Origin: Geodermatophilus obscurus
GTDB taxonomy: Bacteria > Actinomycetota > Actinomycetes > Mycobacteriales > Geodermatophilaceae
Assembly (NCBI RefSeq): GCF_900143215.1
Contig: NZ_FRDM01000015.1
Location: forward strand, 38,397 to 102,396
Length of the DNA: 64,000 nucleotides
Direction: 5' to 3'
Below the pieces are notes generated by a model. The model was not told the DNA's origin. It saw only the letters and a program-made list of their open reading frames with translations, and did no database searches. A program made the translations under genes and the position numbers. This document shows, in pieces, positions 1-8,211 of this stretch (positions are counted from its first letter, which is position 1; every line of letters begins with the position of its first letter).

Positions 1-8
1 GACGCCGG

Positions 9-560
9 TCAGCGCACCACGCGGAACCGCAGGCTGGTGCGCGCGCCCGCCTCGTCGACGCCGAGCTTCTCCAGCACCAGCGGCGGCGTGCCGTCGAACA
101 GCCGGAGACCGGCGCCGAGGAGGACGGGCATGACGTCGACGTGCAGCTCGTCGACCAGCCCCGCCGCGAGCAGCTGACGGTTCACGTCGACCCCGCCGAC
201 GACGCTCACGGCGCGCTCCCCCGCCGCCTCGGCGGCCTGCGCGACGGCCGATTCGATGCCGTCGGTGACGAAGGTGACGAACAGCCGCTCGTTGCGCTTC
301 GGCGCGACCGGCGGCGGCGTGTGGGTGACGACGAAGATCGGCACCTGCAGCTCGTAGCTGTCGGCGTAGCCGTCCGTGTCGCCGGCCATGTCGAAGGTCC
401 GCCGGCCCATCAGGACCGCACCGGTCTGCTCCTGCAGCGCCTTCACGTAGGCCGAGTCCTGCAGCTCGGCCAGATCCGGGTAGAGCGCGTCCGTGCTGCC
501 GTTCTCGTCCTGGACGAAGCCGTCCAGCGACACCGTCATCCCCGCGACGACCCTGGCCAT
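9..560 (-). CDS. dihydrofolate reductase family protein (RibD C-terminal domain)
   Basis: A 183-residue protein with the fold of the RibD C-terminal/DHFR-like reductases, NADPH-dependent enzymes of the cytoplasm; the substrate of this stand-alone type is not known. Visible family marks are the N-terminal SLDGF segment (residues 11-15), MGRRTF (51-56), the glycine-rich VVGGVDVNRQ (120-129), and the C-terminal DELHVDVMPVLLGAG strand-turn (137-151). I chose the ATG at 560 rather than in-frame starts further upstream because it opens directly into the first beta strand (MARVVAGMTVSLDGF) and is preceded by a GGGAGGG ribosome-binding site about 5 nt away. It is divergent from the frameshifted GNAT gene to its right. 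It does not look like true FolA, which is at 59113-59655. The function is a family-level call. Confidence 0.88.
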   Translation of the reverse strand: MARVVAGMTVSLDGFVQDENGSTDALYPDLAELQDSAYVKALQEQTGAVLMGRRTFDMAGDTDGYADSYELQVPIFVVTHTPPPVAPKRNERLFVTFVTDGIESAVAQAAEAAGERAVSVVGGVDVNRQLLAAGLVDELHVDVMPVLLGAGLRLFDGTPPLVLEKLGVDEAGARTSLRFRVVR

Positions 561-685
561 CGGCCCTCCCGTCCTCGTCGTCTGCACGGGAGACCGGCCG
601 GCCGGCGCCAACTCATCGCCACCCGTGATCAGCGCGGTGACCGGGACCTCGGAGCCCGTCACCTCCCATCCCGCAGACTCGGCAC

Positions 686-1167
686 GTGACCACCATCCGG
701 ACGGCGACGAGGGACGACGAGCGCCTGCTGGCAGCGCTCGACCGCATGACCTGGTCGCCGGCCGTGGCTCCCGGGCCGCTGTGGGACGAGCACGCCGACT
801 TCTTCGCCAAGGACCCCCGGAGGACGTCCTCGTGGCCGAGCTCGACGGCGCGGTGGTGGGCTACGTGAAGCTGCGCCGGCCGACGGACCTGCCGTCCCAC
901 CGGCACGTCCGCCAGGTGAACGGACTGGCGGTCGACCCGGCCTTCCAGCGGCGCGGCGTGGGCCGGGCGCTGCTCCTCGCCGCGATCGACGAGGCCCGGC
1001 GGCGCGGCGCCCACCGGCTCACCCTGCAGGTGCTGGGCACGAACCCCGGCGCGCTCGCGCTGTACACCGGCTGCGGCTTCGAGGTGGAGGGGGTGCGGCG
1101 CGGCGAGTTCCTCCTGGACGGTGAGTACGTCGACGACGTCCTGATGGCCGTGCACCTGGGCGAGTAG
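686..1167 (+). pseudogene. GNAT N-acetyltransferase, frameshifted
   Basis: A GNAT-family acetyltransferase split by one frameshift. The first part starts at the GTG at 686 (MTTIRTATRDDERLLAALDR, then to FFAKDP) in frame 2. The rest (PEDVLVAELDGAVVGYVKL through the acetyl-CoA loop QRRGVGRALL and the stop at 1165-1167) is in frame 1. The join falls in the run of five C at about 815-820; one extra C would restore a continuous protein of about 160 residues. This is either a real inactivating deletion or a homopolymer sequencing error, and the sequence alone cannot decide. A CAGACT hexamer lies 6 nt before the GTG, like the leaderless promoters elsewhere in the window. The substrate is unknown. 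Confidence 0.8.
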
Positions 1168-1427
1168 CCGGCGCCTCGGTCGTCGAGGAGGCGCGCCCCA
1201 CGTGCGGCGGCGCGCCGCTGCCGCTCGCGCTCCCGTGCCCGGCGGCGCGGGGCCGGCCATCAGGGCGCGGACGGCCACCACCACGCGGACCGCGTGGTCG
1301 GCGACCGGCTGGACGTGCCTCGGGCTCCCGGGGCGAACGGGGCGCGTCCTGGTGCGGGCCGGGTGGGGAGGCATGCCCGTCCCCACCAGCCGGCCGGTCC
1401 GCCGGCCGTCGCCGGGAGCCCGGGCGC

Positions 1428-1433
1428 GAGACT
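1428..1433 (+). promoter_or_regulatory. -10-like hexamer of a predicted leaderless gene
   Basis: GAGACT followed by exactly 7 nt and the GTG at 1441; the same hexamer and spacing precede the DUF349 gene at 21888. No Shine-Dalgarno sequence separates them. Confidence 0.35.
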
Positions 1434-1440
1434 GCACACC

Positions 1441-1890
1441 GTGACGGACGAACGGTGGACGACGACCGAGGAGATCGCGGCCGCGCGCGAGCGGCTGGAG
1501 AACGCGATCGAGGGCTACGAGCGCCCGGCGGCCTACGCGGTCGGCCTGACCGCGGACGGCGACGCCACGGCCGAGGAGGTGTTCCCGCGCGTCAACCGCG
1601 GCGCCAACTTCCTGCCCGCGGTCGTGCTGGCGACGGTGTGCGGCCACGTCCGGGGGACGGCGACGTACCTCCTCGACGAGCAGCGCCTGCAGGAGGCCAT
1701 CGACCTGCTGCGCCCGGCCGAGGCGTGCACCGTCTACGAGCACCCCAACCTCGCCGTCTGGCGTCAGGTCCGTGCCGAGGTCGCAGACCGGCCGGGCGCA
1801 CAGGTCGTCGCGGTCTTCCTCGGCGACCTGGAACCCTCCTCGACGGAGGGCCGCTACGAGCGGCTGCTGCGGGAGGCTGCTGCCGGCTGA
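1441..1890 (+). CDS. hypothetical protein
   Basis: A 149-residue protein that I do not recognise. It starts VTDERWTTTEEIAAARERLENAIEGY, has a mixed helical and hydrophobic middle (FLPAVVLATVCGHVRGTA), and ends with an Ala-rich helix. There is no signal peptide, convincing membrane segment or metal motif. I chose the GTG at 1441 over the in-frame upstream start at 1294 because codons before 1441 read as Pro/Gly/Arg noise, and a GAGACT hexamer sits exactly 7 nt before this GTG, the layout of the predicted leaderless genes here. It lies between the broken GNAT gene and the PanE-like gene, all on the plus strand. The protein frame shows strong third-position GC, which supports real coding. Confidence 0.62.
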   Translation: MTDERWTTTEEIAAARERLENAIEGYERPAAYAVGLTADGDATAEEVFPRVNRGANFLPAVVLATVCGHVRGTATYLLDEQRLQEAIDLLRPAEACTVYEHPNLAVWRQVRAEVADRPGAQVVAVFLGDLEPSSTEGRYERLLREAAAG

Positions 1891-2136
1891 GGTCACGTCG
1901 GGACGCCACTCGGCTCAGCACGGGGGTGGGGTGGTGACCGCGGTGAGCCCGGTGGATGTGGTGACGGGTGCCTGGTGGTCGCCGCGGTGGTCGCTGGTGC
2001 AGTAGCCGGCCAGTTCCGCGCGCTGGGCGTCGGTGGCGGCGGCGAGTGCAGCCAGCGCGTCGGGTGCGGCGTCGACCCGCCCCGCACGGTCCGGCGTTCG
2101 TATCGGTGCAGTTCCACCCGGCCGGCGTCTGCTTGC

Positions 2137-3060
2137 ATGTCCGCCGTGACCGACGAACAGGACGCCCTGACCGGACTGCACGTGGCGGTGCTCGGCCCCG
2201 GCGGGGTCGGCGGCCTGCTGGCAGCGCTGCTGGCCCGCGCCGGCGCGGCGGTCACCTGCCTGGCGAGCGCGGGGACGGCGGATCGGCTGCGGACGGCGGG
2301 CGTGCGCGTGCAGAGCGGGCAGTTCGGCGACTTCACCACCCCGGTGGACGCCGCCGAGCGGCTGACCACCCCCGTCGACGTCGTCTTCGTGTGCGTCAAG
2401 GCCACCCACCTGGACGACGCCCTGGACCGCGTGCCCGCGGACGTCCCGGGCGACGCGCTCGTCGTGCCGCTGCTCAACGGCGTCGAGCACGTCGGCCTGC
2501 TGCGCCGTCGCTACCCGGAGGCCGGCGTCGTCCCGGCGACGATCCGCGTCGAGAGCACCCGCACCGAGCCGGGCGTCGTCCAGCACGGGAGCCCGTTCGT
2601 GACCGTCGACCTCGTCGCCGTGGGCGGGCTCGAGCAGCGGGTGCGGCGGCTGGCCGGGGCCCTGCACCAGGCCGGCGTCACCACGCGGGTCGGGGACGAC
2701 GAGCAGGCCGCACTGTGGAGCAAGCTGAACTTCCTGGCGCCCCTGGCCCTCCTCACCACCGCGGCGCAGGCGACCGCCGGCGAGGTCCGCGAGTCCCGGC
2801 GGGAGGACCTGGTCGCGATCGTCGGTGAGGTCGCCGCCGTCGCCCGCGCCGAGGGAGCGCCCGCCGACGAGGAGCAGGTCGTCGACTTCTTCGACGGCGT
2901 CCCCGCGGGCATGCGCTCGTCGATGCAGCGGGACGCCGCCGCCGGCCGGCCGATCGAGCTCGACGCGATCGGTGGCGCGGTGGTCCGCGCGGCCACCAGG
3001 CACGGGATCGCCGTCCCGGTCACCGCCCGCTACGTCGACGAGCTGCGCGCCCGCTACTGA
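2137..3060 (+). CDS. ketopantoate reductase family protein (PanE/ApbA)
   Basis: A 307-residue NAD(P)-dependent reductase of the PanE/ApbA family, which reduces 2-dehydropantoate to pantoate for coenzyme A synthesis; paralogues act on other 2-keto acids. The Rossmann motif LGPGGVGG lies at residues 19-26, VFVCVKATH follows the beta4 strand, PLLNGVEH matches the family's NG loop, and SKLNFLAPLALLT contains the expected catalytic lysine. The helical C-terminal domain holds AAGRPIELDAIGGAVVRAA, which matches the family's E-x-D-x-I-G-G pattern. I chose the ATG at 2137 because the Rossmann fold begins just after it; GTG at 2146 is a close alternative. Its stop overlaps the convergent SGNH hydrolase by 7 bp. 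No pantothenate gene lies nearby, so a true PanE role is unproven. Confidence 0.9.
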   Translation: MSAVTDEQDALTGLHVAVLGPGGVGGLLAALLARAGAAVTCLASAGTADRLRTAGVRVQSGQFGDFTTPVDAAERLTTPVDVVFVCVKATHLDDALDRVPADVPGDALVVPLLNGVEHVGLLRRRYPEAGVVPATIRVESTRTEPGVVQHGSPFVTVDLVAVGGLEQRVRRLAGALHQAGVTTRVGDDEQAALWSKLNFLAPLALLTTAAQATAGEVRESRREDLVAIVGEVAAVARAEGAPADEEQVVDFFDGVPAGMRSSMQRDAAAGRPIELDAIGGAVVRAATRHGIAVPVTARYVDELRARY

Positions 3061-3668
3061 GCCGCGACCTGCTCGGCCAGCCACCGCAGGAGGACCGGCT
3101 CGACGAGCGCGGCCAGACGGCCGTAGCCGCGGGTGGACGGGTGGTACGCGTCGCCGGCGCCGACCTCCTCGATCCACACCGGGTCCGCGGCCAGCCCCGT
3201 CGTGTCGACGAAGGGGATGCCACGTGCAGCACACAGCGCCGCCATCCCGGCGGTGAGGTCAGCGGCCCGGGCGCTCTCCCCCGCATCCGACACCGGCGGC
3301 GGACCGACCACCAGCGCCGGCCAGCCCCGCACGACCGCCCCGTCGAGCACCTCGGTCAGCGCGGCCAGCGACCGCTCCGGCGCCACTCGCGGGTGCCCGT
3401 CGTCCAGGACGACGTCGTTGAGGCCGATCGCGACGACCACGCCGTACCGGTCGCCGTCGCGCAGCCGCCACGACGCCTCGGCGAGGAACCGCCGGGCCAC
3501 GTCGACGGAGGTGTCCCGGCGCACGCCGAGGACGTAGCCGGTCAGGTCCCAGCCCGCGCGGCGGGCCGCCGCCCCGACCCGGCCGACCCAGCCCACGCCC
3601 GTGGGGTCGCCGACGCCGGCGGTGAAGGAGTCACCCAGGAAGCAGGCCCGCACGTCGAGGGCGGCCAT
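3054..3668 (-). CDS. SGNH/GDSL hydrolase family esterase
   Basis: A 204-residue cytoplasmic-type SGNH hydrolase with no signal peptide. The GDS block with the nucleophile Ser14 is in FLGDSFTAG (residues 11-18), block III is GLND (82-85), and the Asp/His pair is in DAYHP (173-177, D173 and H176). The length and order of blocks match the small actinobacterial lysophospholipase/esterase-like SGNH proteins. The substrate is not predictable. The start could be this ATG or the GTG directly before it at 3671; no strong ribosome-binding site separates them. It converges with the PanE-like gene and overlaps its stop by 7 bp, so the two mRNAs must share 3' sequence. Confidence 0.9.
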   Translation of the reverse strand: MAALDVRACFLGDSFTAGVGDPTGVGWVGRVGAAARRAGWDLTGYVLGVRRDTSVDVARRFLAEASWRLRDGDRYGVVVAIGLNDVVLDDGHPRVAPERSLAALTEVLDGAVVRGWPALVVGPPPVSDAGESARAADLTAGMAALCAARGIPFVDTTGLAADPVWIEEVGAGDAYHPSTRGYGRLAALVEPVLLRWLAEQVAAQ

Positions 3669-3775
3669 CACGACACCGCGGGACGTCGCCGCGCAGGTCG
3701 GCCGCGCTGCGGTGTCACGGGGGATGCAGCGACGGCGAGCGGGACGACCAGGACCGCGGACATGAGAGCAGCATA

Positions 3776-3797
3776 ATCATGCGTTGCCCTGCATGAT
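3776..3797. repeat. short inverted repeat, possible operator
   Basis: ATCATGC, an 8-nt spacer, then GCATGAT: a perfect 7-bp inverted repeat in an AT-rich patch that stands out from the surrounding GC-rich DNA. It lies in the 266-bp gap between the SGNH hydrolase start and the DUF1801 remnant, so it could be an operator for the hydrolase. No promoter is clear beside it. Confidence 0.4.
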
Positions 3798-3934
3798 CAT
3801 CAGACCGGCGTCCGTGTCCCGTGCCGGCGGGGCATGCGTGGAGCCAGGGTGCCGCGCACCGACGCGCCACCTCCATGGCGTCCTGCCCGGCCCGCCGTAC
3901 GCCGTCGCGCGATGAGGGCCTCGCGGCGGCCTGC

Positions 3935-4356
3935 TCACAGCCCCTCGGCGTGACCTCTTCCACGCGCGTCGCCGGGCCGGCTGCGGTCGAGAGCGGCCAG
4001 CCGCTCCGCGCGGGCGGCGCGCAGCAGCGGCACAGCCGGGGATCGCCGAGGTCCTCGGCGCTGCGCACGGTGAGCTTGCGGAACGCCTTGCCGGTGCCGT
4101 CGAGCAGGCCGCCGTGCTCGAGGGACGCGTCGCGGTTGAAGCCGAGGTTCAGGTGCCGGGCGAACGTCGCGAGGTAGGCGTAGTGCTCGCTGTTCTTGGC
4201 CGGGCCGACGCCGTACCCGACGGTGCCCTGGTGCGGCCACACGACCCGGACGACGTCCGGGTCCACCTCCCGGACCAGCTCGTCGGCCGCGCGCACCAGG
4301 TCGGCGACCCCGGGTCCGAGCCGGGCCAGCAGGACGTCGAGGTCGCCGGTGCTCAC
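3935..4356 (-). pseudogene. DUF1801 domain protein, frameshifted
   Basis: A remnant of a DUF1801 (YdhG-like) protein of about 140 residues. From the GTG at 4356 it reads VSTGDLDVLLARLGPGVADL and continues with family-typical blocks: VRVVWPHQGTVGYGVG, HYAYLATFARHLNLGFNRD, GGLLDGTGKAFRKLTVR and AEDLGDPRL. Immediately after DPRL (near 4035) the frame is lost; the matching continuation VPLLRAARAERLAALDRS lies one frame over and runs to the TGA at 3935-3937. A single missing base accounts for this. GACAGT precedes the GTG by 6 nt. The function of DUF1801 proteins is poorly known. A sequencing error is possible, but three other damaged genes nearby favour real decay. Confidence 0.75.
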
Positions 4357-4403
4357 CCCGGCACTGTCCCACCCGTGGCCGGCCCCCTCCGCACCGTGGC
4401 CCC

Positions 4404-4495
4404 GTGACCACCAGGGACGACGTCCAGGCCGCGGGGCAGCGCACCGCCGGGCTGGTGCGGCGGACGCCGGTCGCCGTCCGGAACGCCGGCCCTCC
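4404..4495 (+). pseudogene. N-terminal stub of a threonine/serine dehydratase
   Basis: From the GTG at 4404 the translation VTTRDDVQAAGQRTAGLVRR then TPVAV resembles the extreme N-terminus of PLP-dependent threonine dehydratase/serine racemase proteins (typically R-D-V-x-A-A-x-x-R-x-x-x-x-V-R-R-T-P). Similarity stops after about 27 codons, and the rest of the frame is the antisense of the PQ-loop gene. The PLP lysine and everything downstream are absent. I read it as a gene beginning left behind by a deletion. A CACCGT hexamer sits 6 nt before the GTG. It is short, so chance similarity is possible. Confidence 0.45.
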
Positions 4496-4528
4496 GGTCG
4501 GGTGCCTGCACGCCGGAACTGACGGGGT

Positions 4529-5218
4529 TCAGGCGGCGGCCGCCAGCGCCCTGCGCGGGGCCGCCGCCGGACACAGCCGGACGACGGGAGCGACGGGGGC
4601 CGCCGGCCGCCGGGTGCGCAGGACCACGCAGGTGGCGACGGCGCAGACCAGGCCGAAGCCGGCCGACAGCCAGACCGTCGGCTGGTCGAGCAGCCAGCCG
4701 TAGGCGGTCCAGGAGGCGCAGGAGCCGGTGCCGAGGTACCAGCGCGCCGGGGACATGCCGGACAGGTCCTGGCTGCGGTCGAGGAGGATGCCCACCAGCT
4801 GGGGCAGCGCGGCGACGATGCCGACGACGGTGGCGACCGCGGCGAGCGCGGATGCGACCGGCGCCGCGTCCGCACCGAGGAGGACGGCGGCGACGCTGCC
4901 CGCGACGAGCGCGGCGAGGGCCGCGGCTCCGGCCGCGGTGCGCACCAGGACCCGCACCGAGCGCGCGTGCGGCCGGGTGAGGAGCAGGGCGGCGAGGACG
5001 GCGGTGTTGCCGGCGCCGACGACGGCGTGGGTCGCGATCTGCGGGGCGTCGCCGACGAGGAGGCCGAAGGTCAGCCAGCACAGGTTGAGGCCGACAGCGA
5101 GCCAGCCGGCCGTCGGGGAGAGACCGAGGGTGCGGCCGTGCCGGCAGGAGAGCCAGACCTGGGGCCAGACGACGGTGATGCTGAGGGCGGCCGCGAGGGA
5201 GCCGAGGGCGGCGATCAT
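4529..5218 (-). CDS. PQ-loop repeat membrane protein (SWEET/SemiSWEET-like)
   Basis: A 229-residue membrane protein with two PQ-loop repeats, the hallmark of SWEET/SemiSWEET and lysosomal-transporter-like families, which move small solutes across the cytoplasmic membrane. The two Pro-Gln pairs are at residues 19-20 (ITVVWPQVW) and 139-140 (VAALPQLVG). Each is followed by a conserved SP(T/A) turn (LSPTAGWL, MSPARWYL) and a Trp-rich helix. About seven hydrophobic helices are visible, so two triple-helix bundles with a linker are likely. I chose the ATG at 5218 because the first helix begins at once (MIAALGSLAAALSITVVW). The 248 bp upstream, to the next gene end at 5467, holds nothing I recognise. 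The transported solute is unknown. Confidence 0.85.
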   Translation of the reverse strand: MIAALGSLAAALSITVVWPQVWLSCRHGRTLGLSPTAGWLAVGLNLCWLTFGLLVGDAPQIATHAVVGAGNTAVLAALLLTRPHARSVRVLVRTAAGAAALAALVAGSVAAVLLGADAAPVASALAAVATVVGIVAALPQLVGILLDRSQDLSGMSPARWYLGTGSCASWTAYGWLLDQPTVWLSAGFGLVCAVATCVVLRTRRPAAPVAPVVRLCPAAAPRRALAAAA

Positions 5219-5466
5219 GGTGGAGCGGGGTTCCGTTCGGGTGGGGCGGGATGGGCGCGGCCACCGGCGGGCCGAGCAGCCGCACACCGGTTCCGGGCGC
5301 TCGTCGGTGAGCGGCAGCCGGATGGCTGCAGGGATGACCGGAGAAGTCATCGGCGCCCTCGTCCCGTGACGGGAAGCGATCCGGCGTGATCGTCCTGTGA
5401 CCTCGCTCATCACCGTGGCCGGGCCGCCACGCGACCCTCGGCGACGCCGCGGTGAGCCGGTGCGGG

Positions 5467-6732
5467 CTAGCCGCGGACGGCCGCGCCGGATGTCCGCGGG
5501 AGGGTGAGGGCGGCGCCGAGCCCGGCGGCCAGCACGGCCGTGGTGACGGCGAAGGCCGCCTGGTACGAGACGACGTCGGTCAGCCAGCCGGCCACGAGCG
5601 GTCCCACGATGGCGCCGAGGTCGGCCGACATCTGGAACACCGCCACCACCCGGCCGCCGCGGGCCGGGCTGACATCGGCGACCAGCGCCGCCGGCACGCT
5701 GGCGAGGAAGGAGGCGGCCAGACCGAAGAGCGCCATCGACAGCAGGAAGACCCACAGCAGGGGCGGCAGGACCAGGGCCGCCATGGAGGTCGTGGCCAGC
5801 GCGGCGCCGAGGACGAGCGCGGGACGCCGTCCCCACGTGTCGGCCAGGCGCCCCGACCGCAGCAGGCCCAGCGCCTGCGCCACCGAGCCGGCGAGCAGCC
5901 CGGCGCCGGCCCAGGCGACGGTCCGGCCCAGTTCCTCGGTGACGTACAGGGGCACCAGCGAGTTGCGGACGCCGAAGAGGACCCAGCCCACGCCGAGGTT
6001 GGCCACCAGCGCCGTCAGGTAGACCCGGGAGCGCAGGGCCGTCCGCAGGCCGACCGGGTCGGCGGCGAGGCCGGGTCCGGTCGCCGCGGGTGCCGTCGAG
6101 CGCTGCGTCGTCACGGACGGTCGCAGCAGCACCATGGCGACCGAGCCGGCGAGCAGCAGGAAGCCGGCGTAGAGGAAGAAGGGCAGGCGCGGGGACAGCT
6201 CGGCGAGCAGCCCGCCGGCCGCCGGACCGGCGATCCCGCCGAGGATGAACCCGCCCTGCCACGTGGCCGCGGCGCGACCGCGGTGCGAGGGCGGGGCCAC
6301 CCGCAGCAGCAGCGACAGCGCGGCGACGGTGAACATGGCGCTGCCCACGCCGCCGGCCGCCCGGAGGGCGAGGAACAGCGGGAAGGACGCCGCCAGACCC
6401 GCCAGGCCGGTGGTGACGGCGACGATGACGAGGCCGGCGGACAGGACGGTCCGCTCGCCGAACCGCTCGACCAGGGAACCGCCGCCGAAGGCGGAGACGA
6501 AGCGGAAGAACGCGAAGGCACTGATGGCGAGCCCGACGGCCGTCGTCCCGACGCCGAAGGACCGGGCGAACAGGGGGATGGCGGGTGCGACGATGCCGAA
6601 GCCGAGCGCGACGACGAAGGCGACGACGGCGAGGATGCCGACCTCACGGGGCAACTCCCCCTGCCCCCGCCACAGCACGTCCTGGATGCTCGCACGGCGG
6701 CCACCCACGCCCGTCGAGGGGCCGGGACCCAC
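5467..6732 (-). CDS. MFS transporter
   Basis: A 421-residue major facilitator superfamily protein with about 12 hydrophobic helices in two six-helix halves. A motif A-like loop, GGGSLVERFGERT, follows helix 2, and SGRLADTWGRRPAL is its counterpart in the second half. A Ser/Thr/Ala-rich cytoplasmic loop (around RPSVTTQRSTAPAATG) joins the halves. It resembles the drug:H+ antiporter branch (Bcr/CflA and YajR-like), so export of a small toxic compound is likely, but no substrate can be named. The start is uncertain: the GTG at 6732 gives a roughly 25-residue polar leader before helix 1, and later in-frame GTGs are possible. No regulator is adjacent. Confidence 0.92.
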   Translation of the reverse strand: MGPGPSTGVGGRRASIQDVLWRGQGELPREVGILAVVAFVVALGFGIVAPAIPLFARSFGVGTTAVGLAISAFAFFRFVSAFGGGSLVERFGERTVLSAGLVIVAVTTGLAGLAASFPLFLALRAAGGVGSAMFTVAALSLLLRVAPPSHRGRAAATWQGGFILGGIAGPAAGGLLAELSPRLPFFLYAGFLLLAGSVAMVLLRPSVTTQRSTAPAATGPGLAADPVGLRTALRSRVYLTALVANLGVGWVLFGVRNSLVPLYVTEELGRTVAWAGAGLLAGSVAQALGLLRSGRLADTWGRRPALVLGAALATTSMAALVLPPLLWVFLLSMALFGLAASFLASVPAALVADVSPARGGRVVAVFQMSADLGAIVGPLVAGWLTDVVSYQAAFAVTTAVLAAGLGAALTLPRTSGAAVRG

Positions 6733-6828
6733 GGCGGAGCAGAGGTGCCGCCTGCTGCAGCCGTCGTCACGGCCCAGACCGTCGACCGGCGGGACACCGA
6801 CCGGCTCGCATGAACCCAGGCCGGGCGA

Positions 6829-7587
6829 TCAGACCCGCCCGGCGAGGTAGTCGCGGCGCCGGTCCGCGGGTAGCCGTTCGATCGCGTACCGGAGCATCGT
6901 GCGCGGCATCCGCCGGTAGCGCGGCCCGAGGAACGCCTCCGCGCAGGCGCGGTCCCGGTTGGCGACCTCCCGCAGCATCCAGCCCACGGCCTTCTGCACC
7001 AGCTCCGCGGGGTCGGTGAGCAGCCGGTCGGCCAACCGCAGGGTCGTCTCCGGACGACCCGCCCGGACGCCGGCGAACGTGGCCATCACCGCGATCCGGC
7101 GGTCCCAGACCGACGCCGACGCGGCCAGCTCGTCGAGCAGGGCCCAGTCGTCGGCGCGGTCGCGGAGCAGCAGCCAGGGCCCGAGCAGGTACGGCGCCGA
7201 GGCGTCCACCAGGTCCCAGTTGTCCACCCGGTTCCGCCGGGCGAGGTAGAGCTCCACGATCCGGTCGCGCTCGTCGTCGTCCGCCCGTTCGAAGCGGTGC
7301 ACGAGGACGAACATCGCGGTGAGCCGCTCCTCGTGCCACGGGCTCCCCAGCAGCTCCTCGACGCCGGCCGGCGTCGTCGCCGCGGCGTGCCGCCGAGCGA
7401 TCCGCCGCTGCGGTGGTACCGCGATCCCCAGGAACCGGTCGCCCTCGCCGTAGCCGCCCGGCCGCGCCTGGAAGTAGCGGGCCATGCCCGCGGCCCGCTC
7501 CGGGTCGGCCAGCTGGGCCAGCTCGGTGCGGATCACCGCGGCGGCCCCGACCTCAGGCCGGGTGCGCCCGCGCGAGGTGTCGGTCAC
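6829..7587 (-). CDS. DNA alkylation repair protein (AlkD-like HEAT-repeat glycosylase)
   Basis: A 252-residue alpha-helical protein of the AlkC/AlkD DNA glycosylase family, which removes bulky or cationic N-alkylated bases by capturing the lesion on a HEAT-like repeat scaffold. Conserved signature segments are NWDLVD (residues 123-128, with W124 and D128 at the spacing of AlkD W109/D113), WDRRIAV (161-167), and VGWMLRE (201-207). The length is close to the family's 230-250. The GTG start at 7587 has a very good ribosome-binding site, GAGGAGG, 5 nt upstream. Neighbours are unrelated; the gene is probably transcribed alone. Confidence 0.93.
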   Translation of the reverse strand: MTDTSRGRTRPEVGAAAVIRTELAQLADPERAAGMARYFQARPGGYGEGDRFLGIAVPPQRRIARRHAAATTPAGVEELLGSPWHEERLTAMFVLVHRFERADDDERDRIVELYLARRNRVDNWDLVDASAPYLLGPWLLLRDRADDWALLDELAASASVWDRRIAVMATFAGVRAGRPETTLRLADRLLTDPAELVQKAVGWMLREVANRDRACAEAFLGPRYRRMPRTMLRYAIERLPADRRRDYLAGRV

Positions 7588-7827
7588 GGCGCCTCCTCGG
7601 TGCCGGCGCAGGGCGGCGCCCTCGTGCTGGCTGAGGGTAGGGCAGCACCCGCCCGCCGATCGGCTCCGACGGCCGTGGCCCGGGACCCGGCTGCGGCGTG
7701 AGCATGACCGCGGGCCGAGTAGACGTCCCGCCGGCCGGGTTCAGCCGCTGTCGGGGCGAGCCTCACCCGCCGCTCGCCAGGTCATGCCCGGAAGAGCACC
7801 ACTCCCTCGCCGTCGCGAGCTCCAGGG

Positions 7828-8129
7828 ATGGAGGTCGCCGTGGATGAGGTCGAGGTGGCCGGCTCCGCATCGGCTACGAACGCGCGGGCACGGGCCGCCG
7901 CTGGTCCCTGCACGGGTTCGCGGGCGATGCGCGCGGCACCTGGGGTCGCCGGCTCGAAGCACTGTCCGAGGACTTCACGGTGGTGGCCTGGGACGGGCCG
8001 GGCACCGGCCGGTCAGCCGATCCACCAGGTTGGTTCCGCCTGCCGGGCGTCGGTCATGTCAGTGCGGTCGAGGCGCCCCAGCGGTGCAACGCTGCGATCC
8101 GCGGGATTCTCGGCGGGGCCGGTCCTTGA
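7828..8129 (+). pseudogene. alpha/beta hydrolase remnant with frameshift and internal deletion
   Basis: A decayed alpha/beta hydrolase. The ATG at 7828 begins MEVAVDEVEVAG; one base is then missing at about 7864 and the protein continues in the next frame as RIGYERAGTG, LHGFAGDARGTWGRRLEAL, and SEDFTVVAWDGPGTGRSADP, a typical beta3/oxyanion-loop/beta4 region. After WFRLP the sequence jumps straight into a typical C-terminus, GVGHVSAVEAPQRCNAA, which carries the catalytic-His region GVGH, and ends at the TGA at 8127-8129. About 150 residues, including the nucleophile elbow, are missing. The deletion kept the frame and may have used the repeated LP codons at the junction. It cannot be functional as read. 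Confidence 0.72.
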
Positions 8130-8211
8130 TCTGGGTCATGCCGCGACCGCCGCGAGCCCGCTCCAGGGTCCTCCAGGGCGTAGCGTGTGCTGCCTGCCGA
8201 GGGGAACCGCC

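Noticed and set aside
1915..2095. Minus-strand frame ending AELAGYCTSDHRGDH then APVTTSTGLTAVTTPP
   Set aside because: It looks protein-like for about 60 codons and might be a C-terminal remnant, but it has no start of its own and runs into the antisense of the PanE-like gene; I could not match it to a family.
7788..7860. Minus-strand reading GHLDLIHGDLHPW, like an aminoglycoside phosphotransferase catalytic loop, followed in another frame by DGEGVVLFRA
   Set aside because: It is the exact antisense of the start of the alpha/beta hydrolase remnant (MEVAVDEVEVAG), which continues over 250 bp of coherent hydrolase sequence; no other APH segment is found.
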